From the NCBI RefSeq assembly GCF_003048615.2, contig NZ_CP049263.1, positions 124,001 through 188,000 on the forward strand: a stretch of DNA of 64,000 bases, written 5' to 3'. Shown here piece after piece: positions 1-7,882 of this stretch; position 1 is the stretch's first letter, and each line of letters opens with the position of its first letter. A program made the translations under genes and the position numbers. The notes beneath the pieces are model-generated. The model made no database searches. It saw nothing but the letters and a program-made list of their open reading frames with translations, and had not been told where the DNA came from. Origin of the DNA: Campylobacter concisus. GTDB lineage: Bacteria > Campylobacterota > Campylobacteria > Campylobacterales > Campylobacteraceae.

Positions 1-60
1 TATTTATCCTTTTACAAATTGGCGCTCACAAAGTGAGTCTTGCCCCTAAATTTGGGGGAG
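1..60 (-). promoter_or_regulatory. rpmI-rplT spacer with two hairpins
   Basis: Downstream of rpmI on the minus strand lie two inverted repeats: CTCAC/GTGAG at 25-37 and CCCC/GGGG at 43-57. At 9-16 the minus strand reads AAAAGGAT, a ribosome binding site for a gene whose start codon is just off the left edge, by synteny most likely rplT (ribosomal protein L20). The hairpins could be L20 autoregulatory structure or simple spacers; only the repeats and the binding site are seen. Confidence 0.4.
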
Positions 61-101
61 TTTGAATGACTTTTTTGTCAAAAACTTAAATCTACAGCTG
101 C

Positions 102-293
102 TTATACGCCGAGCATTTTGCGAACGGCTGGGACATTTGTGCTGTCCACGTATTTTGGGCCACGCAAATCTCTCATACGCTTAGTAGGTTTTTTTGTTAA
201 GATGTGGCTTCTAAAAGCAGAGCCTCTTTTTATCTTATTTTTACCTACTTTAAAGCGCTTAGCAGCACCGCGAACGGTTTTCATCTTTGGCAT
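102..293 (-). CDS. rpmI: 50S ribosomal protein L35
   Basis: A 63-residue, very basic protein beginning [16 protein letters not shown] and carrying the family's [15 protein letters not shown] and [12 protein letters not shown] stretches, so the identity is clear and the length is normal for L35. It is a structural protein of the large ribosomal subunit. A gene on the same strand follows beyond the left edge of the window, expected to be rplT. In many bacteria rpmI-rplT sits behind infC; here thrS-infC is 16 kb away, an arrangement also seen in other Campylobacter. Confidence 0.97.
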   Translation of the reverse strand: MPKMKTVRGAAKRFKVGKNKIKRGSAFRSHILTKKPTKRMRDLRGPKYVDSTNVPAVRKMLGV

Positions 294-337
294 GCTAATC
301 CTTTTTGAAATTTTATACGCAAGTGCGTAAGTTTTGG

Positions 338-343
338 ATTATA
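338..343 (-). promoter_or_regulatory. -10 element of the rpmI operon
   Basis: The minus strand reads TATAAT here, 45 bp upstream of the rpmI start. The untranslated leader that follows holds an imperfect palindrome (TACGCA..TGCGTA, 317-330). Epsilonproteobacterial sigma-70 promoters depend mainly on such extended -10 boxes. Confidence 0.5.
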
Positions 344-452
344 GCGAAAAATCCTTTAGAAAATTTAAATTTCACTTAGACAAAATTTGCAATAAATTTA
401 CATTAAACTTAAAAGAATTTTAAAATTTATAATTAAATTATTAAATTTGGCA

Positions 453-458
453 TATAAT
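453..458 (+). promoter_or_regulatory. -10 element of the C69 peptidase gene
   Basis: TATAAT lies 37 bp upstream of the start codon at 495, followed by the binding site AAAGGAG (483-489). Confidence 0.5.
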
Positions 459-494
459 CACATATAAGAAATTTATTTTACTAAAGGAGTAAAA

Positions 495-1991
495 ATGAAA
501 GGGAAAATTCTCGCATCAATCGTCGCTATGAGTGCGATTTTAGGCACAAGTAGCTTGGCATGCACTACCATTTTAGTAGGAGATAAAGCTTCAAATGACG
601 GCTCTATGTTAGTGGCTAGAAGCGCTGATAGCAAAGCTATAAAGGCTCAAGTCTTTTTGATACATCCAGCTACGAAAAACCAAACTGGCATGCACAGCTC
701 AAAGGCACATGACGGTGCAAATGACTTTACATATCCGCTCCCAAAAGATGGCATGAGATACACAACTATCGCAAATTCACACACAAAACTTCACGGAGCA
801 GTCGGCTACAACGAGGCTGGCGTTGGACTAAGCGGCACTGAGACTATCTATGCAAAAGATGAGCTTTTAAAAGTTGATCCATACAACGAAGAGACCGGCA
901 TCACAGAAGATGACATCCCAGACGTACTTTTGCCACGTATGAAGAGTGCAAAAGAGGGCGTTAAGCTTCTTGGCGAGATAGTGGAGACAAAAGGCGCTGG
1001 CGAGGGCTTTGGCGTGGTATTTGTCGATGCAAATGAGCTTTGGTACTTTGAGACAGGCACAGGCCACAAATGGATCGCTTCAAAGATCCCACAAGATGAG
1101 TATTTCGTCACTGCAAACCAAGGCAGACTTCACGCTTACAAAGAGAATGATCCAAATTTCATGGGCGCAAAAGATGTCATCAAATTTGCGATTGACAACA
1201 AGACTTATGACCCTGCAAAAGATGGCGAATTTAACTTTACAAAGGCCTATACAAGGGACGATGAGAGAGATGTGACTTACAACTACCCACGTGTTTGCTG
1301 GGTTCAAAGTATGTTTAACCCAAGCCTAAAACAAGACTTCGCCGATGGTCAGAAATTCCCAGTATTTTTAAAACCAGAGAAAAAACTAAGTATTGAAGAT
1401 CTAAAAGCTGCGATGAGAGCCCACTACGACGGCACTGCGTTTGATAACTACGCTAGCAAAGATGAAGATAAGAAAAACATCTACCGCGCTATAAGCGTCT
1501 TTAGAACATACGAGTCTCACGTCATGCAGGTGCGCCCTTGGCTACCAAAAGAGATCGGCCGCGTGACCTACGTCGCTCTTGGCATGGCTGATCTTAGCGT
1601 TTATTTGCCGTATTACGAGGGGCTTGATGGCTTTATAAAAGGTTACTCTGATGGTTCATACGATGCTGATGACACTTCGATTTACTGGGTTTATAGAAAG
1701 CTTCAAACCCTTGTGATGACTGATTATGAGAAGTATTCGCCAGTGGTTAAAGAGGCATACGCTAAATTTGAAAAAGAGTTGGCAGTAAAACAGGCTAAAT
1801 TTGAAGATGAGTACGTAAAACTTTATAAAAAAGATAAGAAAAAAGCGGACAAACTCTTAAATGAATTTAGCCAAAAGACAATGCAAGAGGCTAAAGATCT
1901 AACACAGGAGCTTACAAATAAGGTCTTTACTATGCTTACAGCTGATATGGATGCTAAGCTAAAATCCCTAAATAAAGGCAAAAAAGACTAA
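495..1991 (+). CDS. secreted C69-family dipeptidase
   Basis: A 498-residue protein with an N-terminal signal peptide ending in SSLA, followed directly by Cys23 in ACTTILVGDKAS. In the peptidase C69 (PepD/dipeptidase A) family this cysteine, exposed by processing, is the N-terminal nucleophile. Other family stretches seen are SMLVARSAD, GYNEAGVGLSGTETI, GEGFGVVFVDANELWYFETG and VTANQGRL. It should cleave dipeptides in the periplasm and so help feed an amino-acid-using organism. The C-terminal 90 residues are Lys/Glu rich and probably coiled. It stands alone, with its own promoter. Substrate preference cannot be read from the sequence. Confidence 0.88.
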   Translation: MKGKILASIVAMSAILGTSSLACTTILVGDKASNDGSMLVARSADSKAIKAQVFLIHPATKNQTGMHSSKAHDGANDFTYPLPKDGMRYTTIANSHTKLHGAVGYNEAGVGLSGTETIYAKDELLKVDPYNEETGITEDDIPDVLLPRMKSAKEGVKLLGEIVETKGAGEGFGVVFVDANELWYFETGTGHKWIASKIPQDEYFVTANQGRLHAYKENDPNFMGAKDVIKFAIDNKTYDPAKDGEFNFTKAYTRDDERDVTYNYPRVCWVQSMFNPSLKQDFADGQKFPVFLKPEKKLSIEDLKAAMRAHYDGTAFDNYASKDEDKKNIYRAISVFRTYESHVMQVRPWLPKEIGRVTYVALGMADLSVYLPYYEGLDGFIKGYSDGSYDADDTSIYWVYRKLQTLVMTDYEKYSPVVKEAYAKFEKELAVKQAKFEDEYVKLYKKDKKKADKLLNEFSQKTMQEAKDLTQELTNKVFTMLTADMDAKLKSLNKGKKD

Positions 1992-2092
1992 ATATTCTGG
2001 GCGTGAAATTTAGTAGCGCCCAATCTTTAAACAAAAATTTGGCAAAGAGCGTTTATAATGCGACAAAAATTCACTACAAAGGAAAAACGCTG
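1992..2092 (+). promoter_or_regulatory. promoter region ahead of the metE leader
   Basis: A TATAAT box is seen at 2054-2059 and a binding-site-like AAAGGA at 2078-2083, followed by ATG at 2093. A transcript from here would run through the open frame at 2094-2360 and the structured element before metE, giving metE a leader of about 500 nt. Confidence 0.35.
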
Positions 2093-2360
2093 ATGCCTTG
2101 TCCCATGCGTAAAGCTCATTAATCTCGGCAAAAAACATATCAGCGATTTTCAAAAAACACGCAAATTTTTAAATGATTTTACATTTTTTCACATTGAGAT
2201 AAATCCATTTTTGCTAGCAGGTCCGCTGCATTGTAACTGCATTTTTAATAGCAAAGCTAAGCAATGCTTGAAATTTGGCAAGGATCTTTTTAGCAGGGTT
2301 TTTTATAAATTTTACTTTAGTTTAAGAAGAAGCGGGTGTCATCCACCTCGTTTGAGGTGA
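2093..2360 (+). pseudogene. possible frameshifted small gene in the metE leader
   Basis: Behind a TATAAT box and AAAGGA site there is an ATG at 2093 whose own frame stops after nine codons (MPCPMRKAH). The frame shifted by one base, however, runs open from 2094 to the TGA at 2358-2360, about 88 codons, unusual by chance in DNA this AT-rich. It would encode CLVPCVKLINLGKKH and so on, with HIEINPFLLAGPLHCNC in the middle and RRSGCHPPRLR at the end. A single-base change after the ATG would join start and frame. The product is not recognised. It could also be chance, or the short peptide could be a leader peptide of metE. Confidence 0.28.
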
Positions 2361-2540
2361 TTAAATTTATTGTTTGAGCCGTGATAGTGAAAATTTGGCT
2401 TTTGGTGGCAGAAGGGGTTTCTGCTTACGGTCTGCTTGCAGTTGCGAGCTTGCGACGCAAAACGTCGCCCCTTCCGCCCCCAAACCCCCCACCTACCCCA
2501 CTGCACGTTCAAGGTGGCTGCGCCTTGCGCAGTTTTAATT
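2344..2540 (+). promoter_or_regulatory. GC-rich structured leader and terminator before metE
   Basis: Strongly folded, GC-rich stretch in otherwise AT-rich DNA. Seen: hairpin CACCTC/GAGGTG (2344-2359); a long stem with GAAGGGG at 2411-2417 pairing CCCCTTC at 2468-2474, extended by GGC/GCC beyond one mismatch; an inner hairpin CGACG/CGTCG (2453-2467); and a terminator-like hairpin CTGCGC/GCGCAG (2518-2532) followed by TTTT. The terminator ends 36 bp before the metE start. CAAGG (2510-2514) can alternatively pair CCTTG (2523-2527), opening that terminator, and AGGTGG (2512-2517) can pair CCACCT (2490-2494 region). This looks like a transcription attenuator or riboswitch-like element, but a mobile repeat or a plain terminator of upstream transcription is possible. 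Confidence 0.45.
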
Positions 2541-2568
2541 AAAAAATAGAAATTTAAAAAGGATAAAA

Positions 2569-4842
2569 ATGATAAAAAGTTATGTTTTAGGTTTTCCAAG
2601 AATCGGAGAGAAAAGAGAGTTGAAGCGCGCATTAGAGGGCTTTTGGGCTGGTAAAGAGGGCTTTAGTGAAGAGAATTTGCAAGAGACTGCAAAGACGCTT
2701 CGCCAAAGACACTGGAAATATCAACAAGACGCTGGCATTTCAGCTATTAGCGTTAATGATTTTTCATTTTACGACCTAATGCTCGATAACATCATCGCTT
2801 TTGGCGCTACACCTCCAAGATTTGCAAATTTAAGCGGCTTGGAGCAATATTTTGCTTGCTCAAGAGGCAACAAAAATGGCGTTGCGATGGAGATGACAAA
2901 GTGGTTTAACACAAACTACCACTATATCGTGCCAGAGCTTAGCAGCGAGAGCAAATTTAGCCTAAAAGCGGACAAAATTTTAAATGAATACAAAGAGGCG
3001 AAGGCTAACGGCGTAAAAGGCAAGGTAAATTTGATCGGCCCTATCACATTTTTGGCTCTTTCAAAGACGACTGACGGCAGCTGCCCATTTAAGCACCTTG
3101 ACGCGCTTGTAGGCGAGTACAAAAAGCTACTTGAGCAAATTTCTAAGCTTGATGATGAAATTTTAGTGCAGTTTGACGAGCCGATCTTTGTAACTGACAA
3201 AAACGAAAGCGACCTTTTACCACTTATCACAAAGGTTTATAACGAGCTAACAGGCGTTGCAAACAATGTTAAAATCGTATTTGCGACATATTTTGAGCAT
3301 GCGATCAAGGCAGTTAGCGAAGTGGCTAAAACTAAAATTTATGGTATCGCACTTGACTTCATCCACGGCAAGAGAAATTTCGAAGTACTTGAGACTATCA
3401 AAAATAGCCATTTAACGCTATTTGCTGGCGTGATCGACGGCAGAAATATCTGGAAAAGCAACATCGACGAGAAGGTAAAACTTGTTCGTGAAATTTCAGA
3501 AAAAATAGGCGGCAAAGACTTTTACATCGGCACTTCATGCTCACTTCTACATGTGCCTTATACATTAAAATATGAAGAGAATTTAAACCCAGAGATCAAA
3601 AGCTGGCTAAGTTTTGCGGTTGAGAAGCTTGATGAGATCAAGATCATCACAAAACTAGCAAACGGCGAGAAGCTAAATGAGGCTGAGTCAAAAATTTACG
3701 AAGAGAATAAAAATGCAGTTAAAACTCGCGCCACTTCAAAGCTCATCCACTCTGAAAGCGTTCAAGAACGCATCAAAAATTTAAGCAAATTTGAGCGTGA
3801 CGAGAAATTTGAAGACCGCATCAAAATTCAACGCGAAACCCTAAACTACGGCATATTGCCAACAACAACGATAGGTAGCTTCCCTCAAACGGTTGATCTT
3901 CGCGTACTTCGCCAAAATTTCAAAAAAGGCGAGATTGACGCGGCCGCTTATGAAGCAGGCATCAAAAAATATATCGATCACTGCGTGAAATTCCAAGAAG
4001 ATATCGGCCTAGACGTGCTAGTACACGGTGAGCCAGAGAGAAACGACATGGTCGAGTACTTTGGCGAGCAGATCAGCGGATATGCATTTAGTCAAAATGG
4101 CTGGGTGCAAAGCTACGGCAGCCGCTGCGTCAAGCCACCACTTCTCTTTGGTGACGTAAGCCGCCCAGAGCCTATGACTGTTAAGTGGATGAAATACGCT
4201 CAAAGTATCACAAAACACGTAATGAAGGGCATGCTAACAGGTCCTGTGACTATGCTAAACTGGAGCTTTGTGCGTGATGATCTTCCAAGAAGCGAGGTGG
4301 CAAAACAGCTCGCACTTTGTATCTATGACGAGATCGCAGACCTTCAAGCTGCAGGCATCAGAGTGATCCAAGTCGATGAGGCAGCGTTTAAAGAGGGCTA
4401 TCCGCTAAGAGCTGAAAATATCCCAGCTTATGAGAAATTTGCGGTTGATTGCTTCAAGCTTTCAGTAAGCTCGGCTGAGGCAAAAACTCAGATCCACACG
4501 CATATGTGCTACTCTGAATTTAACGATATTATTAAAACTATCGAGGCAATGGATGCTGATGTTATCAGTATTGAGACTGCAAGAAGTGGCAACGAGCTAC
4601 TTAAAATTTTCAAAGCCGTTGGCTACAAACAAGAGGTTGGACCTGGCGTTTACGACATCCACAGCCCACGCGTGCCAAGTGTCGAGGAGATCGTCGCTCA
4701 GATCAAAGCCCTGCTTGAAGTCTTGCCAAAAGAGCAACTCTGGATCAACCCTGACTGCGGCCTAAAAACTAGAAAATGGGAAGAGGTCGAGCCGAGCCTT
4801 AAAAACATGGTAGAAGCTGTCAAGATCGTAAGAGGTCTATAA
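2569..4842 (+). CDS. metE: cobalamin-independent methionine synthase
   Basis: 757 residues, the usual MetE length. It moves the methyl group of 5-methyltetrahydropteroyl-triglutamate to homocysteine, the last step of methionine synthesis, without B12. The N-terminal half starts GFPRIGEKRELKRALEGFW; the C-terminal catalytic barrel starts near residue 425 with TTTIGSFPQT. Zinc ligands are visible as HTHMCYSEF (about 643-650), the glutamate in VISIETARSGNELL and the cysteine of PDCGLKTRKW (about 729). A ribosome binding site AAAAAGGAT precedes the ATG. It heads a small operon with a lipoprotein gene and a metF-like gene, and its leader is strongly structured, suggesting regulation by attenuation. 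Confidence 0.97.
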   Translation: MIKSYVLGFPRIGEKRELKRALEGFWAGKEGFSEENLQETAKTLRQRHWKYQQDAGISAISVNDFSFYDLMLDNIIAFGATPPRFANLSGLEQYFACSRGNKNGVAMEMTKWFNTNYHYIVPELSSESKFSLKADKILNEYKEAKANGVKGKVNLIGPITFLALSKTTDGSCPFKHLDALVGEYKKLLEQISKLDDEILVQFDEPIFVTDKNESDLLPLITKVYNELTGVANNVKIVFATYFEHAIKAVSEVAKTKIYGIALDFIHGKRNFEVLETIKNSHLTLFAGVIDGRNIWKSNIDEKVKLVREISEKIGGKDFYIGTSCSLLHVPYTLKYEENLNPEIKSWLSFAVEKLDEIKIITKLANGEKLNEAESKIYEENKNAVKTRATSKLIHSESVQERIKNLSKFERDEKFEDRIKIQRETLNYGILPTTTIGSFPQTVDLRVLRQNFKKGEIDAAAYEAGIKKYIDHCVKFQEDIGLDVLVHGEPERNDMVEYFGEQISGYAFSQNGWVQSYGSRCVKPPLLFGDVSRPEPMTVKWMKYAQSITKHVMKGMLTGPVTMLNWSFVRDDLPRSEVAKQLALCIYDEIADLQAAGIRVIQVDEAAFKEGYPLRAENIPAYEKFAVDCFKLSVSSAEAKTQIHTHMCYSEFNDIIKTIEAMDADVISIETARSGNELLKIFKAVGYKQEVGPGVYDIHSPRVPSVEEIVAQIKALLEVLPKEQLWINPDCGLKTRKWEEVEPSLKNMVEAVKIVRGL

Positions 4843-4867
4843 AATTTAATTAAAAAGGATTTGAAAA

Positions 4868-5326
4868 ATGAAAAGGATTTTTCTATTTGTAATATTAGTT
4901 ATATTTGCGTCCGGATGTAGTTCTGGACGCCACTCTATACCACTCAACAAAGGTGCGTACAAGCAAACAAATATCTATAGTATCAGTGAGGCTTTAAATT
5001 TAGAAGCTGCCAAAAAAGAGCTAGCAGGCTTTGAAAATGTGAGGCTTGAGTTTGGCTCAAACGACCAAAATAAAAGCGTAATAAAGGCAAATGTAAAGGT
5101 TCAAAGATTTATCACTGATAGCGGAGATATAAAGGGCTATTGCCAAGAGGCTTTTGTCGCCGTCATAAAAAGATATATGATAGCTGCTAAAAAGCAAAAT
5201 GCCGACGTGGCAAATATCGTAAGCTTTTGGCGAGCCGACGCGAAATACCTAAAAGACGAGTTTGTCTGCATGTCGTCAAAAAATTCTGTTGGCGTGGTGA
5301 TGAGGGCTGATCTAGTTCAAAAGTGA
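4868..5326 (+). CDS. small lipoprotein in the metE operon
   Basis: 152 residues with a lipoprotein signal peptide (MKRIFLFVILVIFASGC, lipidated Cys17). The mature part has no recognised domain; it contains four further cysteines (CQEAF, FVCMS and others) and a mixed alpha/beta appearance. It lies 25 bp after metE and 4 bp before the metF-like gene, with its own binding site AAAAGGAT, so it is cotranscribed with them. A link to methionine metabolism is suggested only by position. Function unknown. Confidence 0.72.
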   Translation: MKRIFLFVILVIFASGCSSGRHSIPLNKGAYKQTNIYSISEALNLEAAKKELAGFENVRLEFGSNDQNKSVIKANVKVQRFITDSGDIKGYCQEAFVAVIKRYMIAAKKQNADVANIVSFWRADAKYLKDEFVCMSSKNSVGVVMRADLVQK

Positions 5327-5330
5327 GAAA

Positions 5331-6215
5331 ATGCTAAAAGAAAAAATTTTAAATAAAGAAAAAGGGCTCGTGCTATATGGCCTCACGCCGCCAAAGGCTG
5401 AATTTGAAGAGGCAAAGCTACGTGAGATCTCAGAGCGCTGGACGGGGCGGATAAATGATATCAAGGCCGACGGGCTCGTGCTTTACGAGGTGCAAGACGA
5501 GAGTGAGAGAAATGATAGCGAGAGGACATTTGAGTTTAGTGGGACGCTAAGCCCAGAAATTTACTACAAAAAGTACCTAAACGTCGCAACACCTAGCATA
5601 TTTTACCGCGTGGCTAGCGGATACGGCGAGGATGAATTTCGCGCAGCGCTTAAGGCTCAAAGCTCAAATTTAAACGTGCTAGTGGGGGCAACTTCAAGTA
5701 CGCAAAAAGTGAGGCTAAATTTAGCTCGCGCCTACGAGATCGCTGGGGAATTTGGGGACTTGGCGGTTGGCGGTGTCTGTATCGCAGAGCGTCACGGCAA
5801 AAAGGGCGATGAGCCACAAAGGATGCGTGAAAAGATCGCAGCTGGAGCTAAATTTTTCATATCGCAAGCGATATTTGACGCACAGCTAGCGCGTAAATTT
5901 TTAGAGGATTGCGCGGCTGCAAAGATAAGCGAGCCGATATTTCTTACATTTAGCACAGCGGGCAATGCAAAAACACTTGAATTTATCAAATGGCTCGGAG
6001 TGAGCGTGCCAAACTCGGTCGAAGAGAGGCTAAATTTCAGCTCTGACTACCTAGCTAGTAGCTGCGAGATCATCAAAGAAATTTGGTGCAAGCTAAAGAA
6101 ATTTGGCGATGAAAATGGGCTAAATTTAAGCATAAATATAGAAAGCGTCATGGCAAAACGCGCCGAGATCGAAGCGAGCTTGGAGCTAACAAAAAGCATA
6201 AGAGAGTTGGTGTAA
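5331..6215 (+). CDS. non-canonical methylenetetrahydrofolate reductase-like protein
   Basis: 294 residues with the MTHFR-type barrel: TPPKAEF near the N terminus (matching the FFPPK region of MetF), then VGGVCIAERHGKKGDEPQRM and KIAAGAKFFISQAIFD, which match the folate and NADH-binding part of the family. Its place after metE supports a role in making 5-methyl-THF for MetE. In classical MetF the sequence is FEFFPPK and its glutamate is catalytic; here the equivalent reads YGLTPPK, so that glutamate is missing. The ERH..KGDE..RM stretch resembles the divergent, mycobacterial-type reductases rather than E. coli MetF. Reductase activity is likely from context but not proven. ATG start with a four-base gap to the lipoprotein gene. 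Confidence 0.7.
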   Translation: MLKEKILNKEKGLVLYGLTPPKAEFEEAKLREISERWTGRINDIKADGLVLYEVQDESERNDSERTFEFSGTLSPEIYYKKYLNVATPSIFYRVASGYGEDEFRAALKAQSSNLNVLVGATSSTQKVRLNLARAYEIAGEFGDLAVGGVCIAERHGKKGDEPQRMREKIAAGAKFFISQAIFDAQLARKFLEDCAAAKISEPIFLTFSTAGNAKTLEFIKWLGVSVPNSVEERLNFSSDYLASSCEIIKEIWCKLKKFGDENGLNLSINIESVMAKRAEIEASLELTKSIRELV

Positions 6216-6560
6216 CGCCAGCTCTTGCTATAAATTTATAAAATTCTTTCTTGATGGTGCAATGCCGCCACAAATCCACACAAAAAAGCCGTTATGATTA
6301 GCGATCACAAGCTGTTTTAAAGGTCAGTTGGCTATTGCTTGACAAATTTCAAAAATTGCTATAGCAAAAACGATATGGCTTTATGTAAGAAATTTGACGA
6401 GATATACGAATACGGCAAACTGCTAAGAGAAAAAAGGCGGTGCTTTGGCAAGGTAAATTTATCAAAGCTGCTGTAAAAATCGTTGCAATAAAATAGCCAA
6501 ACAAGACAAAAGTTTTTGCAAATTAAAGCAAATTTGATCCAAAAGTATAGAAATTTAGCT
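6216..6560. other. gene-free decayed stretch
   Basis: No intact gene. On the minus strand, roughly 6515-6360, an open stretch reads FVLFGYFIATIFTAALINLPC, and further on ITAFLCGFVAALHH (about 6300-6250) in another frame; these look like scraps of membrane segments from a decayed transporter. On the plus strand a 33-codon frame from an ATG at 6374 has no recognisable product. Confidence 0.3.
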
Positions 6561-7181
6561 TCAAATAATATCTAAATTTGACTAACCCCCCCCCTCGCTC
6601 CACCTTATATCCAGTGCCTCGCACGGTTTTTAGGCAGATAGTTGGTATCTTAGCTCTTATCTCTCGCACGAGCGATCTTGTGCGGTCTTGCGATAAGGTT
6701 TCGTTTTTATATAGGCGGTGATCTATCTCGTTGTAAGTGACGACGTGGGGCGAGTTTTTGCATAAAATTTCAAGTAGCTCGCTCTCTTTTTTGTCAAATC
6801 AGATTTTCTTATACACTGGGAGTTTTTGTCAAAGATTTAGCTCAAATTTAGAGCCTAAAAGCACCTTGCAAAGCCTAAAAACATGAAATAAAAACTAAAT
6901 GGCTTAATGATAAAATCATTAACCCTAGCGTAGTAAATCCTCTTAAAAACGCTAGGGACGCTAACGCCCTGCAAAAGCATAATGGGAGTGATGTTTTGGC
7001 TACCTCTTATAAATTTAACCAGATCAAGGTTTAAATTTCTTTATCCATTGCCGCGCTCAAAGTCTTTGATGACTTCGCTGGCGCTTTTTAGCTGCATCAT
7101 CCTAAACCCAAAGCGGTAAAGCGATGCATTTAGGATGACATTTTGCTCAAAGTCGCTTGAGAGCAGCAAGATCTTCTTCAT
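6521..7181 (-). pseudogene. decayed OmpR-type response regulator
   Basis: The minus strand from 7181 reads MKKILLLSSDFEQNVILNAS, a receiver-domain start, to a TAA at codon 44. The same frame resumes with LDLVKFIRGSQNITPIMLLQ and RVNDFIIKPF, carrying the conserved Lys of receivers. The segment with the phosphorylated aspartate is gone. After a frameshift come GSKFELNL, a TGA, PVYKKI, a second TGA, then the winged helix: KKESELLEILCKN, TLSQDRTRSLVREIRAK and TVRGTGYKVER (to about 6595), the classical OmpR C-terminal end, running into nine Gs. The ATG overlaps the stop of the NapC-type gene as TGATG, so the intact ancestor was the third gene of the cytochrome operon. Confidence 0.82.
6586..6594 (+). 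repeat. poly-C tract of nine bases
   Basis: Nine consecutive Cs (nine Gs on the coding strand) directly after the YKVER end of the response-regulator pseudogene. With nine Gs the frame runs on to a TAA near 6521; with eight it stops at once (GGT TAG). In Campylobacter, G/C tracts of eight or more are typical slip-strand phase-variation sites. It is the only such tract seen in the window. Confidence 0.75.
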
Positions 7182-7882
7182 CAGCCAGCTAAACCACCAG
7201 CTGGTTTTTTGGCGTCTTTTTCAGCCTTTTGTTTTAAAAATTCCTCTTCGTCTTTTGTAGGTTTATACTCATCTTTGAAGAATTTTTGCTTAGTTTCGAT
7301 CCTCTTTTCGATCATCTTTTTATCATAAATTTTATATGACGGCTTCCAATACTCAAGATAGTTTCTAAAGCCAGCGCTGTGACCTGCGTCATAGTGGCAG
7401 CTTACACATTTTAGCTCTTTAGGGGTGTCAAGGAGCTTTTTGTAGTGAGCGTGCATCTTTTGAGCTTGCGCTGAGGTGTTGTTGCTATCTATCACGTTTG
7501 TGTGGCAGCTTGTGCAGCCGTTGTCAAAGACGAAATGCTCGCGGTTTTTGAGGTTTTTGTGCCAGTCAATTGCGCTAGGATCGCCAAAGAAATGCACCCA
7601 GCCCTCTAAAATGCCGTTTTTCGCCTTTGTTAGGGCGTATTTTGCGATGTTGTCATGCGGTATGTGACAATCCACGCATCTTGCTTTGATGCCTGTTTTG
7701 CCGTTTCCGCTGTGGACGTCGTCATTGTAGGCGATGACCATAGGGTCCATCTCGTGGCAAACGATGCAGAATTTATCCCCACTCGTCTCATCAAGCGCGT
7801 AATGAACTGGCAGAACGACTAAAAATCCAACAATTCCGCTTATGAAGATTATAAGCGCTAGTAATTTTTTTGAAATTTTCAT
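7181..7882 (-). CDS. NapC/NirT/NrfH-family tetraheme cytochrome c (fccC-like)
   Basis: About 233 residues: one N-terminal membrane anchor (LLALIIFISGIVGFLVVLPV) and four CxxCH heme sites (CIVCH, CVDCH, CTSCH, CVSCH), the pattern of membrane quinol dehydrogenases that pass electrons to periplasmic reductases. The C terminus is a charged Lys/Glu tail. The start is set at the ATG at 7882, which overlaps the stop of the upstream cytochrome gene as ATGA; an ATG seven codons earlier is less likely. With the tetraheme gene upstream it matches the FccB-FccC pair that serves FccA-type periplasmic reductases in Wolinella; an fccA-like gene lies at 30100. The exact electron acceptor is inferred. Confidence 0.85.
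   Translation of the reverse strand: MKISKKLLALIIFISGIVGFLVVLPVHYALDETSGDKFCIVCHEMDPMVIAYNDDVHSGNGKTGIKARCVDCHIPHDNIAKYALTKAKNGILEGWVHFFGDPSAIDWHKNLKNREHFVFDNGCTSCHTNVIDSNNTSAQAQKMHAHYKKLLDTPKELKCVSCHYDAGHSAGFRNYLEYWKPSYKIYDKKMIEKRIETKQKFFKDEYKPTKDEEEFLKQKAEKDAKKPAGGLAG

Noticed and set aside
118-330. 70-codon frame on the plus strand across rpmI
   Set aside because: It is the reverse side of the ribosomal protein gene, with no binding site and no family match.
2339-2632. 97-codon frame on the minus strand over the metE leader
   Set aside because: It covers the hairpins and the start of metE, with an unlikely composition and no binding site; better explained as a structured leader.
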